Shown here piece by piece: positions 1-8,282 of a stretch of 38,215 nucleotides of DNA. Each line of letters begins with the position of its first letter. Positions within the stretch are counted from its first letter, which is position 1. The notes below the pieces were generated by a model. The model saw only the letters and a program-made list of their open reading frames with translations, made no database searches and was not told where the DNA came from. Made by a program: the position numbers and the translations under genes. This stretch comes from Butyrivibrio sp. CAG:318 (GTDB lineage: Bacteria > Bacillota > Clostridia > Lachnospirales > Lachnospiraceae): the NCBI GenBank assembly GCA_000431815.1, contig FR889228.1:412-38626 (forward strand). The letters run 5' to 3'.

Positions 1-2019
1 TCCTATTATCTCTATGAACCATTTTTTAAAATCAAATAACTCTGTTAAAAAAGTCTGTGGGATTACTCCTCTTGCAACAAGTCTTAAAATTGATAAGTAA
101 AGAGAGCTGACATCACTTCTAAGTTGAGGTATCAACCTTTCTGTACACGAAGTCACATACCCTCCAATATTAGAAGTACACACAATTTCTTTACTATCCG
201 TATTTCCTTGCTCTACCGTTCTATTTGCTTTGTTCGATAAACACCCTATAGATGTCGATGACATACCTGCAATTGTCATTGGATATTTTACCATAAGGAT
301 TCTTTTATTAATGGTGATATTTACAATTCCCATATAAAGATCCTGACATATCCCATCCCATAACCTGCCAGTCCGTTCTAAAATTCTCTTCAGATACCTT
401 CTTCTGAATCCAGAGTTAACATACATTAATGGTAATGAATACATCATTGACGGTTCATTAAGAATAAGTGCCATTAAGTATTCAGTTGAAACATATTCTG
501 TTTCGTATTTAAGTTTATTATATTTTCGTGGAATAACGAACTCATTTTGCTGACCATCATTAAATCCCGGCCATGCATAAAACCCTCTTTCCCACTGTAT
601 AATATCTTCTTCTGGATATTTTTCCATAATCTTATTTATTTCAGTCAACGTATATGGCATTATTCCGTCATCAGAACCTAGTGGTATAATAAATTCACCT
701 TTTGCATTAAGGCATGCAAATTCGAAGCTTTTTGCCAACTGCAAATTTCTTGGTGTCTTATAATATTTTATTTTTTCATCATTAAATTCCCGAACAAGAT
801 TATATACATCTCTATTGAAATCGGATGAATTATCGCTTATAACTATTTCATATGATCCTCTATATTCTATATTGAGACAAGTCATAATAGTATATCTCAA
901 AGTGTATGCTGAGTTTCTTGCAGGAATAACAATTGAAAAATCACACTGAGGCGACTTCATAAAAACCTTCTTGAAATCACTTTTATATATAACACTTATA
1001 TACGATAAATAATCTCCTGTCCACCCAAATGACATTTCTGTCTCGTAATAGTCATTTCTATAACCAAATAAACGTGATGTGTTTTTTTTAAGAATCGGGT
1101 CTTTTTCTAAATTATTAAAGCACTCTCCACTACATAACAATGTAGCAAGATGATTTTCTGTTAATGATTCACTAATGTAGTTTATGAGATTTCCAGTATT
1201 ATCACAATATTCATTATTCTCGCACATTGCTTTTACTGCCGGATAAACTGTAAATTCATCATATTCCTCTTTATTCTCAATGCTAATGCGTAATATCTCA
1301 CCTTCGGTTAATTTCTTTGATGTTTCAACAATTTCCGGTTGCCTTATCACAAATACTTTTTTTTCTAACAAAGCAAGCACATTGGCGAGAACATCACAGA
1401 TTTCTCCATTATTATCAGAAACAATTACAATATATACGCTACTATCATCATCAAGTCTTTCTGTCAGGTAACCAATATTGGTAATATCTTTTACCCATTT
1501 TCTAATTGAAAGTTTTTTATCATAGATTTTATGAATTGCATATTTCAAAATAACATACATCACATAATCGTTTCTTATATACATAATTGATGCCAACTGT
1601 TCCATGCTTGCACAATCACCACCGTTTTCATAAAATGATTTAATCCCCTGTCTTAAAATTTGTTCATATTGTGTCTGTTCCTTGGTCAACGATATATGAC
1701 TGAAATCATATACTAATCTTCTTACATCTTCATAATCATTATAATACTGAGAATTATATATGTAGCAATCATATATCTCTTTCAATCCATTATAGTAGTA
1801 CAGTCCCCAATATTTTTCCATAAGAATCTGTAACGCCTCATACATGCCCCTGTCATTTCCCTCCAATTGATGTAACCTTGCCTGCACGGCAAAATATTTC
1901 AATCTTTTAGGAATTATTTTACTTAGTGTATTTATTTCTTGTTTTTTTTCATCTATATTATCTTTATTAATGTTTTCCCAAAGATTATTGAGTTTTGAAA
2001 GATACTCTTCTCCTGTCAT
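1..2019 (-). CDS. Large glycosyltransferase family 2 protein, C-terminus beyond window edge
   Basis: The frame is open from an ATG at 2019 to the left edge, giving 673 residues with no stop, so the C-terminus is missing. A GAGGA ribosome binding site lies just before the ATG. From about residue 358 the sequence is a GT-A glycosyltransferase of family 2: a beta-strand start FSIVIPARN, then a nucleotide-sugar loop ISDNSS, then an acidic LGSDDG motif that should hold the metal and donor. The first 350 residues are mainly helical with no domain I can name; around residues 200-235 there is a strand-helix-strand stretch (VYIVIVSDNNGE). It is the last visible gene of the glycan operon, 12 bases after the preceding glycosyltransferase. 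By context it transfers a sugar during surface-glycan assembly, probably at the cytoplasmic membrane face. The acceptor and donor cannot be read from sequence. Family assignment is secure; specificity is unknown. Confidence 0.85.
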   Translation of the reverse strand, partial: MTGEEYLSKLNNLWENINKDNIDEKKQEINTLSKIIPKRLKYFAVQARLHQLEGNDRGMYEALQILMEKYWGLYYYNGLKEIYDCYIYNSQYYNDYEDVRRLVYDFSHISLTKEQTQYEQILRQGIKSFYENGGDCASMEQLASIMYIRNDYVMYVILKYAIHKIYDKKLSIRKWVKDITNIGYLTERLDDDSSVYIVIVSDNNGEICDVLANVLALLEKKVFVIRQPEIVETSKKLTEGEILRISIENKEEYDEFTVYPAVKAMCENNEYCDNTGNLINYISESLTENHLATLLCSGECFNNLEKDPILKKNTSRLFGYRNDYYETEMSFGWTGDYLSYISVIYKSDFKKVFMKSPQCDFSIVIPARNSAYTLRYTIMTCLNIEYRGSYEIVISDNSSDFNRDVYNLVREFNDEKIKYYKTPRNLQLAKSFEFACLNAKGEFIIPLGSDDGIMPYTLTEINKIMEKYPEEDIIQWERGFYAWPGFNDGQQNEFVIPRKYNKLKYETEYVSTEYLMALILNEPSMMYSLPLMYVNSGFRRRYLKRILERTGRLWDGICQDLYMGIVNITINKRILMVKYPMTIAGMSSTSIGCLSNKANRTVEQGNTDSKEIVCTSNIGGYVTSCTERLIPQLRSDVSSLYLSILRLVARGVIPQTFLTELFDFKKWFIEIIG

Positions 2020-2031
2020 AAATCAATTCCT

Positions 2032-3081
2032 CTACTCAAGATATAATGGTTTAAATCCCTCTGGGGGATCATATGATACAGTCCTGTTCAGATTATATAT
2101 ATTTTCAAATTCATTTATTGCATATTCAAGTTCACTGCCTAATATCTTCGTAATCCTACTGAGTTCTATATATATCACATCATCTATAATATCTTTCTTA
2201 AAAACGGGCGCCAATTGTAAATATCTACATGCCACATCATTAAGACTGAGTTTCAACATTTTCAAAGCATACCGAAGGCACATACTTCCAAGTTTCTCCA
2301 CTGCTTCATCGTACCTTGCCGCCGGCTTTGTCATTCCAAATGCTTTTGATATATCTACAAATGCATTAATCAACTGATAATGTTCAAACACACCCATTAA
2401 ATTTTTCTCTGACTCATTAGTTTCGTTACCTGTATGTACACGATATTGTACCAATGATTCCTTGATATATGCTACATTTCCAACCATGGAATAAAGAAAA
2501 TTAATATACCAATCTCCTGCAACATTCCATTTTCTGCCAACATACTGCCTAAGTTTATTGCTTGTCCTAGTTATGCGTTGCGCCGGGATTGCTATCCCTG
2601 CCATCATGTAAACTGCGGCCTGGGATTCACCGTCTATAATACAATTTCGATTATAAAATGGTGTTGTATGATATATCTTTCCATTTTCATCAATTTCTTC
2701 GCGGTTAGTTATTACTGTGTAAACCTCCGGATGGTCTTCAAAAACCTTCATTGTTTTTTCAAGAAATTCCGGCTTAACTGCATCATCACTTGCCAATGTA
2801 TATATATATTCGCCCTCTGCATCACGTCTTGCAAGTTCTGAATTAATATCACTTCCCAAGTTTCTTTTATTGTCTGAAACGTTGAAATATATTCCCCTTG
2901 CTGCAAATTTATCTTTATAACCGAGTGCAATTTTTAGTGAATCATCCGTAGATTGGTTATCCCTAAAATACACTTCAAAATTGCTATATGTCTGATTTAA
3001 TAAACTGTTGAGACAATTTTCAAGATAATGTGCATAATTATAATTTGGTATTGCAATTGTTACCAATGGTTCGTTTTCCAT
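2032..3081 (-). CDS. Glycosyltransferase family 2
   Basis: A 349-residue protein with the family-2 glycosyltransferase fold at its N-terminus: LVTIAIPNYNYAHYL as the first strand and helix, RDNQSTDDS as the nucleotide-binding loop, and TLASDDAVKPEFLEK around residue 95 as the DxD-type metal-binding motif. The C-terminal 200 residues are helical and probably form the acceptor site. There is no membrane segment, so it should act as a soluble or peripheral cytoplasmic enzyme using a nucleotide sugar. It starts 17 bases after the upstream radical SAM gene and its stop is 12 bases before the next glycosyltransferase, so the genes are cotranscribed. The ribosome binding site is weak (GAGAG). Its place in the locus suggests it adds one residue to the glycan whose special sugar is made by the genes at 7368-16165, but this is inferred from position only. 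Confidence 0.9.
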   Translation of the reverse strand: MENEPLVTIAIPNYNYAHYLENCLNSLLNQTYSNFEVYFRDNQSTDDSLKIALGYKDKFAARGIYFNVSDNKRNLGSDINSELARRDAEGEYIYTLASDDAVKPEFLEKTMKVFEDHPEVYTVITNREEIDENGKIYHTTPFYNRNCIIDGESQAAVYMMAGIAIPAQRITRTSNKLRQYVGRKWNVAGDWYINFLYSMVGNVAYIKESLVQYRVHTGNETNESEKNLMGVFEHYQLINAFVDISKAFGMTKPAARYDEAVEKLGSMCLRYALKMLKLSLNDVACRYLQLAPVFKKDIIDDVIYIELSRITKILGSELEYAINEFENIYNLNRTVSYDPPEGFKPLYLE

Positions 3082-3098
3082 TTTTCGCTCTCTTCTTT

Positions 3099-4409
3099 TT
3101 ATTTAAATAAATTCATGTCTATGGGTTTCTTAAAATCCATATATCCCTGTTCAGCTGCTTTTGACGTGAGTCCCATTAATCCGGCACAATGTCCACAAGT
3201 TCTGTAATAAGGCTGATCAATGAATGAACGAATCTTCTGTCGCAATTCATCACGAGATGTACTGCTTGCGATATCCACATAATCCATCTCATAATCAGCT
3301 ATTCCAATACTATAAAGTGCTGTTCCGAAATCACATGGATGCAATTTTCCGTTTTTTACCTGCATACATCTAGGTGGCATAATACAGCCCTTTTTCTTTT
3401 TAATCATAGTTTCCTCACTGTCATTCAAATCATATAATGTAGATGGAACAGACCATTCAGGCAAATAAACCCCCATTGTGTATGCTATACCATGCTGTTT
3501 TAATAACTCAACATTCTTTCTCATAACGTCTATCTGGTTTGGTTTAATACTTTGTTCATAATTACTGAAACTTACATTGATTCTCTTATCATTAAGTCCA
3601 ATCAGCTGTTCTTCTTTAATAGGCCAAGTACCAGATGTTGCTATTGATATGATTCCAAAATTTCTCTTTTCTAGTAATTTTCTTATTATTATACTTAAAT
3701 CAGGATGCATAAAAGGCTCTCCACCCATTACGGTAACAGTTCCTACACTATCCATAGCATCAAAAAACTTATCAATATCTTCAAGAATACGATCTGTCGG
3801 AACATCGATTCTCTTATTCAATGGATACTCATTCATATATGATGTACAACACTTACATTTAAGACTGCACCTCTGATTAACTATCAGTGTAACGCTAAAC
3901 ATATGTAACGGGTTTTCACTGTTTCCACGATTCTTAACTATACTGCTTAACCTCTGGCAAAAAATAGAACGACAACACATAGTTCCCTGACAAACTTTAG
4001 AATCAATCTCCATTCCATTGCAAAAAGGACATACTGTTCCCATATAGAGATAATCACCCCTTATAACATTACTATATCCATTAATTTTGAGATTCTTCAG
4101 CAATCCGCTTCTAATAACATTATTTCCTATGCAAAAAATCACTAATGTGTTTTCTTTATTCTGTGTTGTAAATGGCATTACAACATTTATTCCGTTTACT
4201 TTCTCAAGTTCATTACAACGCATATCCCAGTATTCTTTTATATTCACACCGTTTTCCAACAGGTATTTACCCATTGCGCTACCAAGATAACTCGCGCCCC
4301 ACAAAACCACCTGTTCAAATGATTTTATATATTCAAGAATATCTGTATTATCAACAATATCTCCTGAATGGACTTTTCCATAATACGCACTTAAATCGAA
4401 TTCTCCCAT
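3099..4409 (-). CDS. Radical SAM protein with N-terminal Rossmann-like domain and extra cysteines
   Basis: A 436-residue protein. Residues 28-115 form a short Rossmann-like module (VVLWGASYLGSAMG, later NTLVIFCIGNN). A cysteine-rich linker follows with C127, C130, C140, C145, C146 and C151. The radical SAM core begins near residue 170 with the CX3CX2C motif at C181, C185 and C188, which binds the [4Fe-4S] cluster that cleaves S-adenosylmethionine; VTVMGGEPFMHPDL is the GGEP motif that contacts SAM. The C-terminal part has more cysteines (CIMPPRC, HPCDFG, CGHC), as expected for a SPASM-like auxiliary cluster region. An AAGGAG site sits 6 bases before the ATG, and the gene is 11 bases after another radical SAM gene. 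Substrate unknown. In a glycan locus it may modify a sugar or an acceptor protein. Family secure, role open. Confidence 0.85.
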   Translation of the reverse strand: MGEFDLSAYYGKVHSGDIVDNTDILEYIKSFEQVVLWGASYLGSAMGKYLLENGVNIKEYWDMRCNELEKVNGINVVMPFTTQNKENTLVIFCIGNNVIRSGLLKNLKINGYSNVIRGDYLYMGTVCPFCNGMEIDSKVCQGTMCCRSIFCQRLSSIVKNRGNSENPLHMFSVTLIVNQRCSLKCKCCTSYMNEYPLNKRIDVPTDRILEDIDKFFDAMDSVGTVTVMGGEPFMHPDLSIIIRKLLEKRNFGIISIATSGTWPIKEEQLIGLNDKRINVSFSNYEQSIKPNQIDVMRKNVELLKQHGIAYTMGVYLPEWSVPSTLYDLNDSEETMIKKKKGCIMPPRCMQVKNGKLHPCDFGTALYSIGIADYEMDYVDIASSTSRDELRQKIRSFIDQPYYRTCGHCAGLMGLTSKAAEQGYMDFKKPIDMNLFK

Positions 4410-4420
4410 TTTCTTCTCCT

Positions 4421-5635
4421 TTATCTATTTATTGCATCATAAATTTCCATTATTGATATGATGTTTGTTATTCCTAAATTTTTTAACCGATTTCTAATAG
4501 CAAAATCATTTTTCACGAATGTTACTACTAATAAATTATTATATTCCGACAATTGGGACGGTTCAATGCAAGTAATATCATTAATTCTTGTATTCCATAT
4601 AGCTTCATTATTATCTGAAAAAACATTAGCATTTATTGCTGTGTTCCATAGCAGATAAAAATATTGATCTGTAAACATTCTTCCCAGTCCAAATACACAT
4701 ATATTATCGCTATCTGCTATCTTTCCTGCTATTCGTTCAAGTTCAGTTTCAAGCCTACCATTTACCTTATAGTCAGATACAGCCTGTTTCAATACCGATG
4801 ATGGCAATTCCTCCAATCCGACAGCACCGGTACAATTTCTGCACAATATGTCAATTGTCTCATCTTCAAATCCTTTGAGAATTTTCTGATATTCTGCTCC
4901 GGCATAAATGTCCTCCCAACTCTGTTTTACAATGTTTCCAAGTACATGTTTCATGCCATAATCCATACAACATAATGTCACAGTTCCATCCGGAAGGACT
5001 TCAGGCGTCCATATTCCTATATTTGTTTTGGACCCAGCCATACACCTAATTTTTCCTTTAGCGTTTTTATGTAATAATCCTTGTTTTTCAAGATTTCCGG
5101 CCCTATCAAACATTACGTTTGCAATCGGTTTATTCTTTAGAATCCTTCCTGTCATTTCTTTATGAATTTTACCATGAACCGAATATGCACTTATTCTATC
5201 TTTAAAAAGCGCCTGCACCCTATCAAAAATCCTAAGATATTCTTCTGTAATATTGAATTTAGAATTATACTGTTCATCAGGAATATGAATTGTAAACTCA
5301 TCCAATTCTACATTTTTGATAATATCAATATCTTCATCCGTCACACCTGTAAGTGAAGTAAACAATCTTACTTTATATCCGTTTTCATATGCATATTTTA
5401 TCATTTTAGCACAATTGGGGTTGTGAAAAGGTTCAACCATTCCGCTTATTATGACACCGCCTCCCGGTTTTATCCGTGTCAATGCTTTAGTAAAAGTATC
5501 AAATTCCATCACTTTACACTTATGTTCTTTATATCTATTAATTAGCTTTTCCTGTGGGCAATAATTACAGTTAAGCGCACATCCTATTGCCAGTGTAAAT
5601 TCTAATGAATTAGCTTTATTCATTTCTATACCCAT
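4421..5635 (-). CDS. Radical SAM/SPASM protein with C-terminal Rossmann-like domain
   Basis: A 404-residue protein. The radical SAM CX3CX2C motif is at C19, C23 and C26 (CALNCNYC), with GGGVIISGMVEPFHNP downstream in the place of the GGEP motif. A SPASM-type auxiliary cluster region follows: CMAG near residue 198, LCCMDYG near 222 and LCRNC near 266, with the typical GNIVKQSWEDIY stretch between them. Residues about 295-400 form a separate Rossmann-like module (ICVFGLGRMF, then NNLLVVTFVKND). This is the same kind of module that sits at the N-terminus of the neighbouring radical SAM and FkbM proteins. The AGGAG site lies in the last codons of the FkbM gene, 2 bases upstream, so the genes are tightly coupled. 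SPASM proteins modify peptides, proteins or small molecules by radical chemistry; the substrate here is not visible. Confidence 0.87.
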   Translation of the reverse strand: MGIEMNKANSLEFTLAIGCALNCNYCPQEKLINRYKEHKCKVMEFDTFTKALTRIKPGGGVIISGMVEPFHNPNCAKMIKYAYENGYKVRLFTSLTGVTDEDIDIIKNVELDEFTIHIPDEQYNSKFNITEEYLRIFDRVQALFKDRISAYSVHGKIHKEMTGRILKNKPIANVMFDRAGNLEKQGLLHKNAKGKIRCMAGSKTNIGIWTPEVLPDGTVTLCCMDYGMKHVLGNIVKQSWEDIYAGAEYQKILKGFEDETIDILCRNCTGAVGLEELPSSVLKQAVSDYKVNGRLETELERIAGKIADSDNICVFGLGRMFTDQYFYLLWNTAINANVFSDNNEAIWNTRINDITCIEPSQLSEYNNLLVVTFVKNDFAIRNRLKNLGITNIISIMEIYDAINR

Positions 5636-5637
5636 AC

Positions 5638-6738
5638 TTATTTCTCCTTATCTGGTAATGCGTAACAATCTGTATCCCATGCTAACGGCGAATGGTGACG
5701 CATGTATATTCTATAATCATCACTAAATTTCAAAATTTTCAAAGGAATCTGCCACAAATCTTCCAACATATGATAAGCACTTATACACATCTTCGGATAA
5801 TAGCTACTTATTATCTTTGATGCTCCGTCAAGTGATTTTTGCTCAGCACCTTCTACATCCATCTTTATATATGTTACTTTTTCATTTATCATTTTGTCAA
5901 TTTGAACTAATTCTGCAATTTCACCACTATCCGTTACTCTTACATCCACACCATTGCCTGAACATTTTATTAACCGATTTTTATCAGAAGTTCCGTAATT
6001 ATATAGAACCATTTTACCCACATCATATGGTTTCAGATTTTTTTTCATTTCAAGATAATTATTTTTTTCCAGTTCAAATGCATAAATTTTATCATAGCGG
6101 TCATTAACTGTTTTTATAAAATCAATAATAGAATCACCATTATATGCGCCGGCATCGACAAGCACCTCATGTTCTGTCAAATTTATAATTCCGGTATTAA
6201 AATACTCTCCATATGTTTCTAATTCTCCAAATATATTCATTGCATACTGAGGTGCTGTTCGTAGGCATATAACTTCAGAATATATTCTCCTTGATTCTTT
6301 ATCTTTCAGTAAATCATATACTTTCAATATATCCTTCTTTTGTTTTGCAAACCATTCACCATTATGATACTCTGTGTATACATTGGAATACAGATCACCA
6401 AAATAACAATTATTAATATTATTATCATCCAACATTTTTTTAATTTCTCTATATTGGCTGACCATAATAATAACAGCTACGTCTTTCATCATAAATAATT
6501 CCTGTGGCGAAATACACATACATCCACAAAACACTTTTCCCCATTTTTCAGGATTACTGTCACATACATAATCTACCCTGTCCAAAAAGTGTTTATAACC
6601 AATATAAAATGCTCCTGTTCCAAAAACACATATTGTCCGTGCCCCCAGTATCCTTTCACGATTTTTTTTCTCGTTAAAATATATTTTATTATCTGTATCG
6701 ATTGCATAGTCAATGGCTTTTATCAATTGTTCTCTCAT
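5638..6738 (-). CDS. FkbM family methyltransferase with N-terminal Rossmann-like domain
   Basis: A 366-residue protein. Residues 30-125 form a Rossmann-like module (TICVFGTGAFYIGY, then VAVIIMVSQYREI). Residues about 185-350 are a class I SAM-dependent methyltransferase of the FkbM family: VLVDAGAYNGDSIIDF is the glycine-rich SAM loop, IYAFELEKNN carries the acidic residue for the ribose, YIKMDVEGAE is the family hallmark, and the C-terminus RIYMRHHS with DTDCYA is typical. FkbM enzymes O-methylate sugars or natural products, so a role in methylating a glycan residue is likely. A GAGGT site lies 5 bases before the ATG. The gene is the first intact one after the IS110 scar, so it may be transcribed by read-through or from a promoter inside the scar; a TTGACA hexamer is present at 6795-6800 on this strand, but I see no good -10 at 17 bases. 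Confidence 0.88.
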   Translation of the reverse strand: MREQLIKAIDYAIDTDNKIYFNEKKNRERILGARTICVFGTGAFYIGYKHFLDRVDYVCDSNPEKWGKVFCGCMCISPQELFMMKDVAVIIMVSQYREIKKMLDDNNINNCYFGDLYSNVYTEYHNGEWFAKQKKDILKVYDLLKDKESRRIYSEVICLRTAPQYAMNIFGELETYGEYFNTGIINLTEHEVLVDAGAYNGDSIIDFIKTVNDRYDKIYAFELEKNNYLEMKKNLKPYDVGKMVLYNYGTSDKNRLIKCSGNGVDVRVTDSGEIAELVQIDKMINEKVTYIKMDVEGAEQKSLDGASKIISSYYPKMCISAYHMLEDLWQIPLKILKFSDDYRIYMRHHSPLAWDTDCYALPDKEK

Positions 6739-6866
6739 ATCACACCTCTTTTTTTGCTACAATCCTTATCACAGGTTGATTTTCGTTCCTATACTGTCAA
6801 GCCCAAATCTATTGATTTTACTGGCTTTGACGATTTTTATTTACCTCAAAACAAAAGCCGGGAGTG

Positions 6867-7165
6867 TTAGATATCGTGGTATCTTGTACCGAATAGCTGA
6901 TACGTGGGTATAACTAATAAAGCATCCTTTATTATCTGTTTCTTTTCATTTTTGCTGCAAGTTTCAGCACCCATGCCCTAGCGTTTTCAAAGCCTTCTGA
7001 AGTATTGCTAAATTCAAATGTCCCATAGCCCAGTACCCTTCCTCTGACATCGATTGCCCTGATATAATGGGTTTCGCTGCCTATATCGCATCCTACAATA
7101 AGCATGTCGTCTGCGATGAAGATTGCCTGATTTTCTACATTTACTTGCTTTTGGGTCAATTCCAT
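6867..7165 (-). mobile_element. IS110-family transposase relic: frameshifted and internally deleted
   Basis: Only the N-terminal part of an IS110-type (DEDD) transposase remains. The first 68 residues match the family start well: MLIVGCDIGSETHYIRAID holds the first catalytic Asp, and FSNTSEGFENARAWVLKLA follows. After LAAK the frame runs to a stop at 6932. Restoring one A in the A-run at about 6950-6954 gives AAKNEKKQII, the family's usual continuation, after which the sequence no longer resembles a transposase and reaches a stop at 6867. So one base was lost and most of the gene was deleted. The start codon overlaps the end of the truncated fragment upstream. IS110 elements have no conventional inverted repeats, so the ends cannot be placed from sequence alone. 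The segment from 6739 to 6866 has no gene and may include the element's right flank. It cannot encode a working transposase. Confidence 0.75.
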
Positions 7166-7371
7166 TTACTCTTTAAAGTATACAGGTAGCTCTTTACAAA
7201 AGCAAGTCCGTTATTCCAACGTCTTTTGATATCATTATATATACTAAAGGTATCAATTCCAATATCTTTAAGCTGATTAACCACTGCAAACATTGCCCAC
7301 CTGCTTACACCTATAGTAATCACTATTTCATAATTGTCTGCTGATGACTCGTATAAATCTTTTAATTTCAC
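7156..7371 (-). pseudogene. 5'-truncated fragment of a Rossmann-like domain gene
   Basis: A 71-residue frame begins at a GTG that overlaps the stop of the upstream reductase gene (GTGA). The same frame is open further upstream, into the 3' end of that gene, as far as a TGA near 7398. It reads KKKTVISVVKLKDLYES and then YEIVITIGVSRWAMF, which looks like the second half of the Rossmann-like module found in the next three genes (compare CISPQELF and VAVIIMVS in the FkbM protein). Both ends look artificial: the front half is missing, and the tail runs into the IS110 start. I read it as the remnant of a gene removed by deletion and then hit by the insertion sequence. It could alternatively be a short expressed peptide, since the overlap mimics translational coupling. 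Confidence 0.5.
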
Positions 7372-8282
7372 GACTGAAATGACTGTTTTTTTCTTATTCC
7401 TTCTTCAAAACTTACTTCACATTCAAACCCGGTCTGTCTTAATCTGTCCACATTCGGTTCAAGCCAGAATGTTCTGTCCGGATTGCTCTGCTTTGCCCCA
7501 AACCTGGGCCTGATTTGCGGAGCCAGTATACTGCACGCTTCATTCACATAATCTTTAAGCAGTCTGGTATCTCCGGACGCAACATTATATATACCGCAGG
7601 CATCGGGATATTCTCCCAACATGCGGAGTGCCCTCACGCAATCTGTTATGTACATGAAATTCCACATATTCGTACACGGTGATAATTCGGGTACCTGCCC
7701 ATTAATAAGACTTTTTACAAGATAACTCATCAATGTTCCGTCATTTTCCCCGACTCCGTATACACTGTATATACGCGGCCATATAAACCTTATACCCTTC
7801 TGTGTGGCAACCAGGCGTCCCATATGATAAGACGCAAGCTTGGCAGCTCCATACATCATAAAGGGATTGGGAGCTGTAGTGTCCTCATTGGCCGTTCCGT
7901 GAACCACACCATACTCAGCCTGGCTTCCCGCTCCGACAAATGCCCTGCATCCGCATCTTGCGGCAACCGATACTGCTTTGGCAGTATATGCTATGTTACA
8001 ATACTGCATATTGAAATCCTCGCGGTCACTTCCGGCTGAGCCGTTCCATGCCAGATGATAAAACACATCTGCCTCTGTCGGAATGTTGTCTGCATCCTCA
8101 ATACCATCAAGTTCTGTCTCTATAATATTAAATCTTCCGGTCTGAAGCATATTGCCTAACTTGTAAATCTGTGTGCTTCCCGGCCTGACAATTGCGGTTA
8201 CTTCATAATCACAGTTCAAAAGTTCCTCGCAGAGTGCCTTTCCTATGAATCCGGTTGCACCGGTGACTATCGCTTTTTTCAA
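7368..8282 (-). CDS. NAD-dependent epimerase/dehydratase-family reductase (YerF-like position)
   Basis: An extended short-chain dehydrogenase of 304 residues. The N-terminus KKAIVTGATGFIGKAL is the NAD(P)-binding loop, and MMYGAAKLASYHMG supplies the catalytic Tyr and Lys. I chose the TTG at 8282: a perfect GGAGGT lies 6 bases before it, it overlaps the upstream stop, and it begins the protein at the Rossmann strand. A GTG at 8306 would add 8 glycine-rich residues and lacks a clear ribosome binding site. It directly follows the ThDP enzyme. In the yersiniose pathway a reductase of this superfamily (YerF) reduces the keto group of the newly attached side chain, and this gene holds the equivalent place. 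It could instead be a 4-ketoreductase or an epimerase. The 3' end abuts a recombination scar, so its last five residues may not be the ancestral ones. Confidence 0.85.
   Translation of the reverse strand: MKKAIVTGATGFIGKALCEELLNCDYEVTAIVRPGSTQIYKLGNMLQTGRFNIIETELDGIEDADNIPTEADVFYHLAWNGSAGSDREDFNMQYCNIAYTAKAVSVAARCGCRAFVGAGSQAEYGVVHGTANEDTTAPNPFMMYGAAKLASYHMGRLVATQKGIRFIWPRIYSVYGVGENDGTLMSYLVKSLINGQVPELSPCTNMWNFMYITDCVRALRMLGEYPDACGIYNVASGDTRLLKDYVNEACSILAPQIRPRFGAKQSNPDRTFWLEPNVDRLRQTGFECEVSFEEGIRKKQSFQS

Noticed and set aside
1970..2377. Plus-strand open frame of 135 codons
   Set aside because: It is antisense to two clear glycosyltransferase genes and has no ribosome binding site or protein-like composition.
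7156..7371. Intact small gene translationally coupled to the reductase
   Set aside because: The frame continues upstream into the reductase gene with matching domain sequence, so it looks like the tail of a truncated gene.
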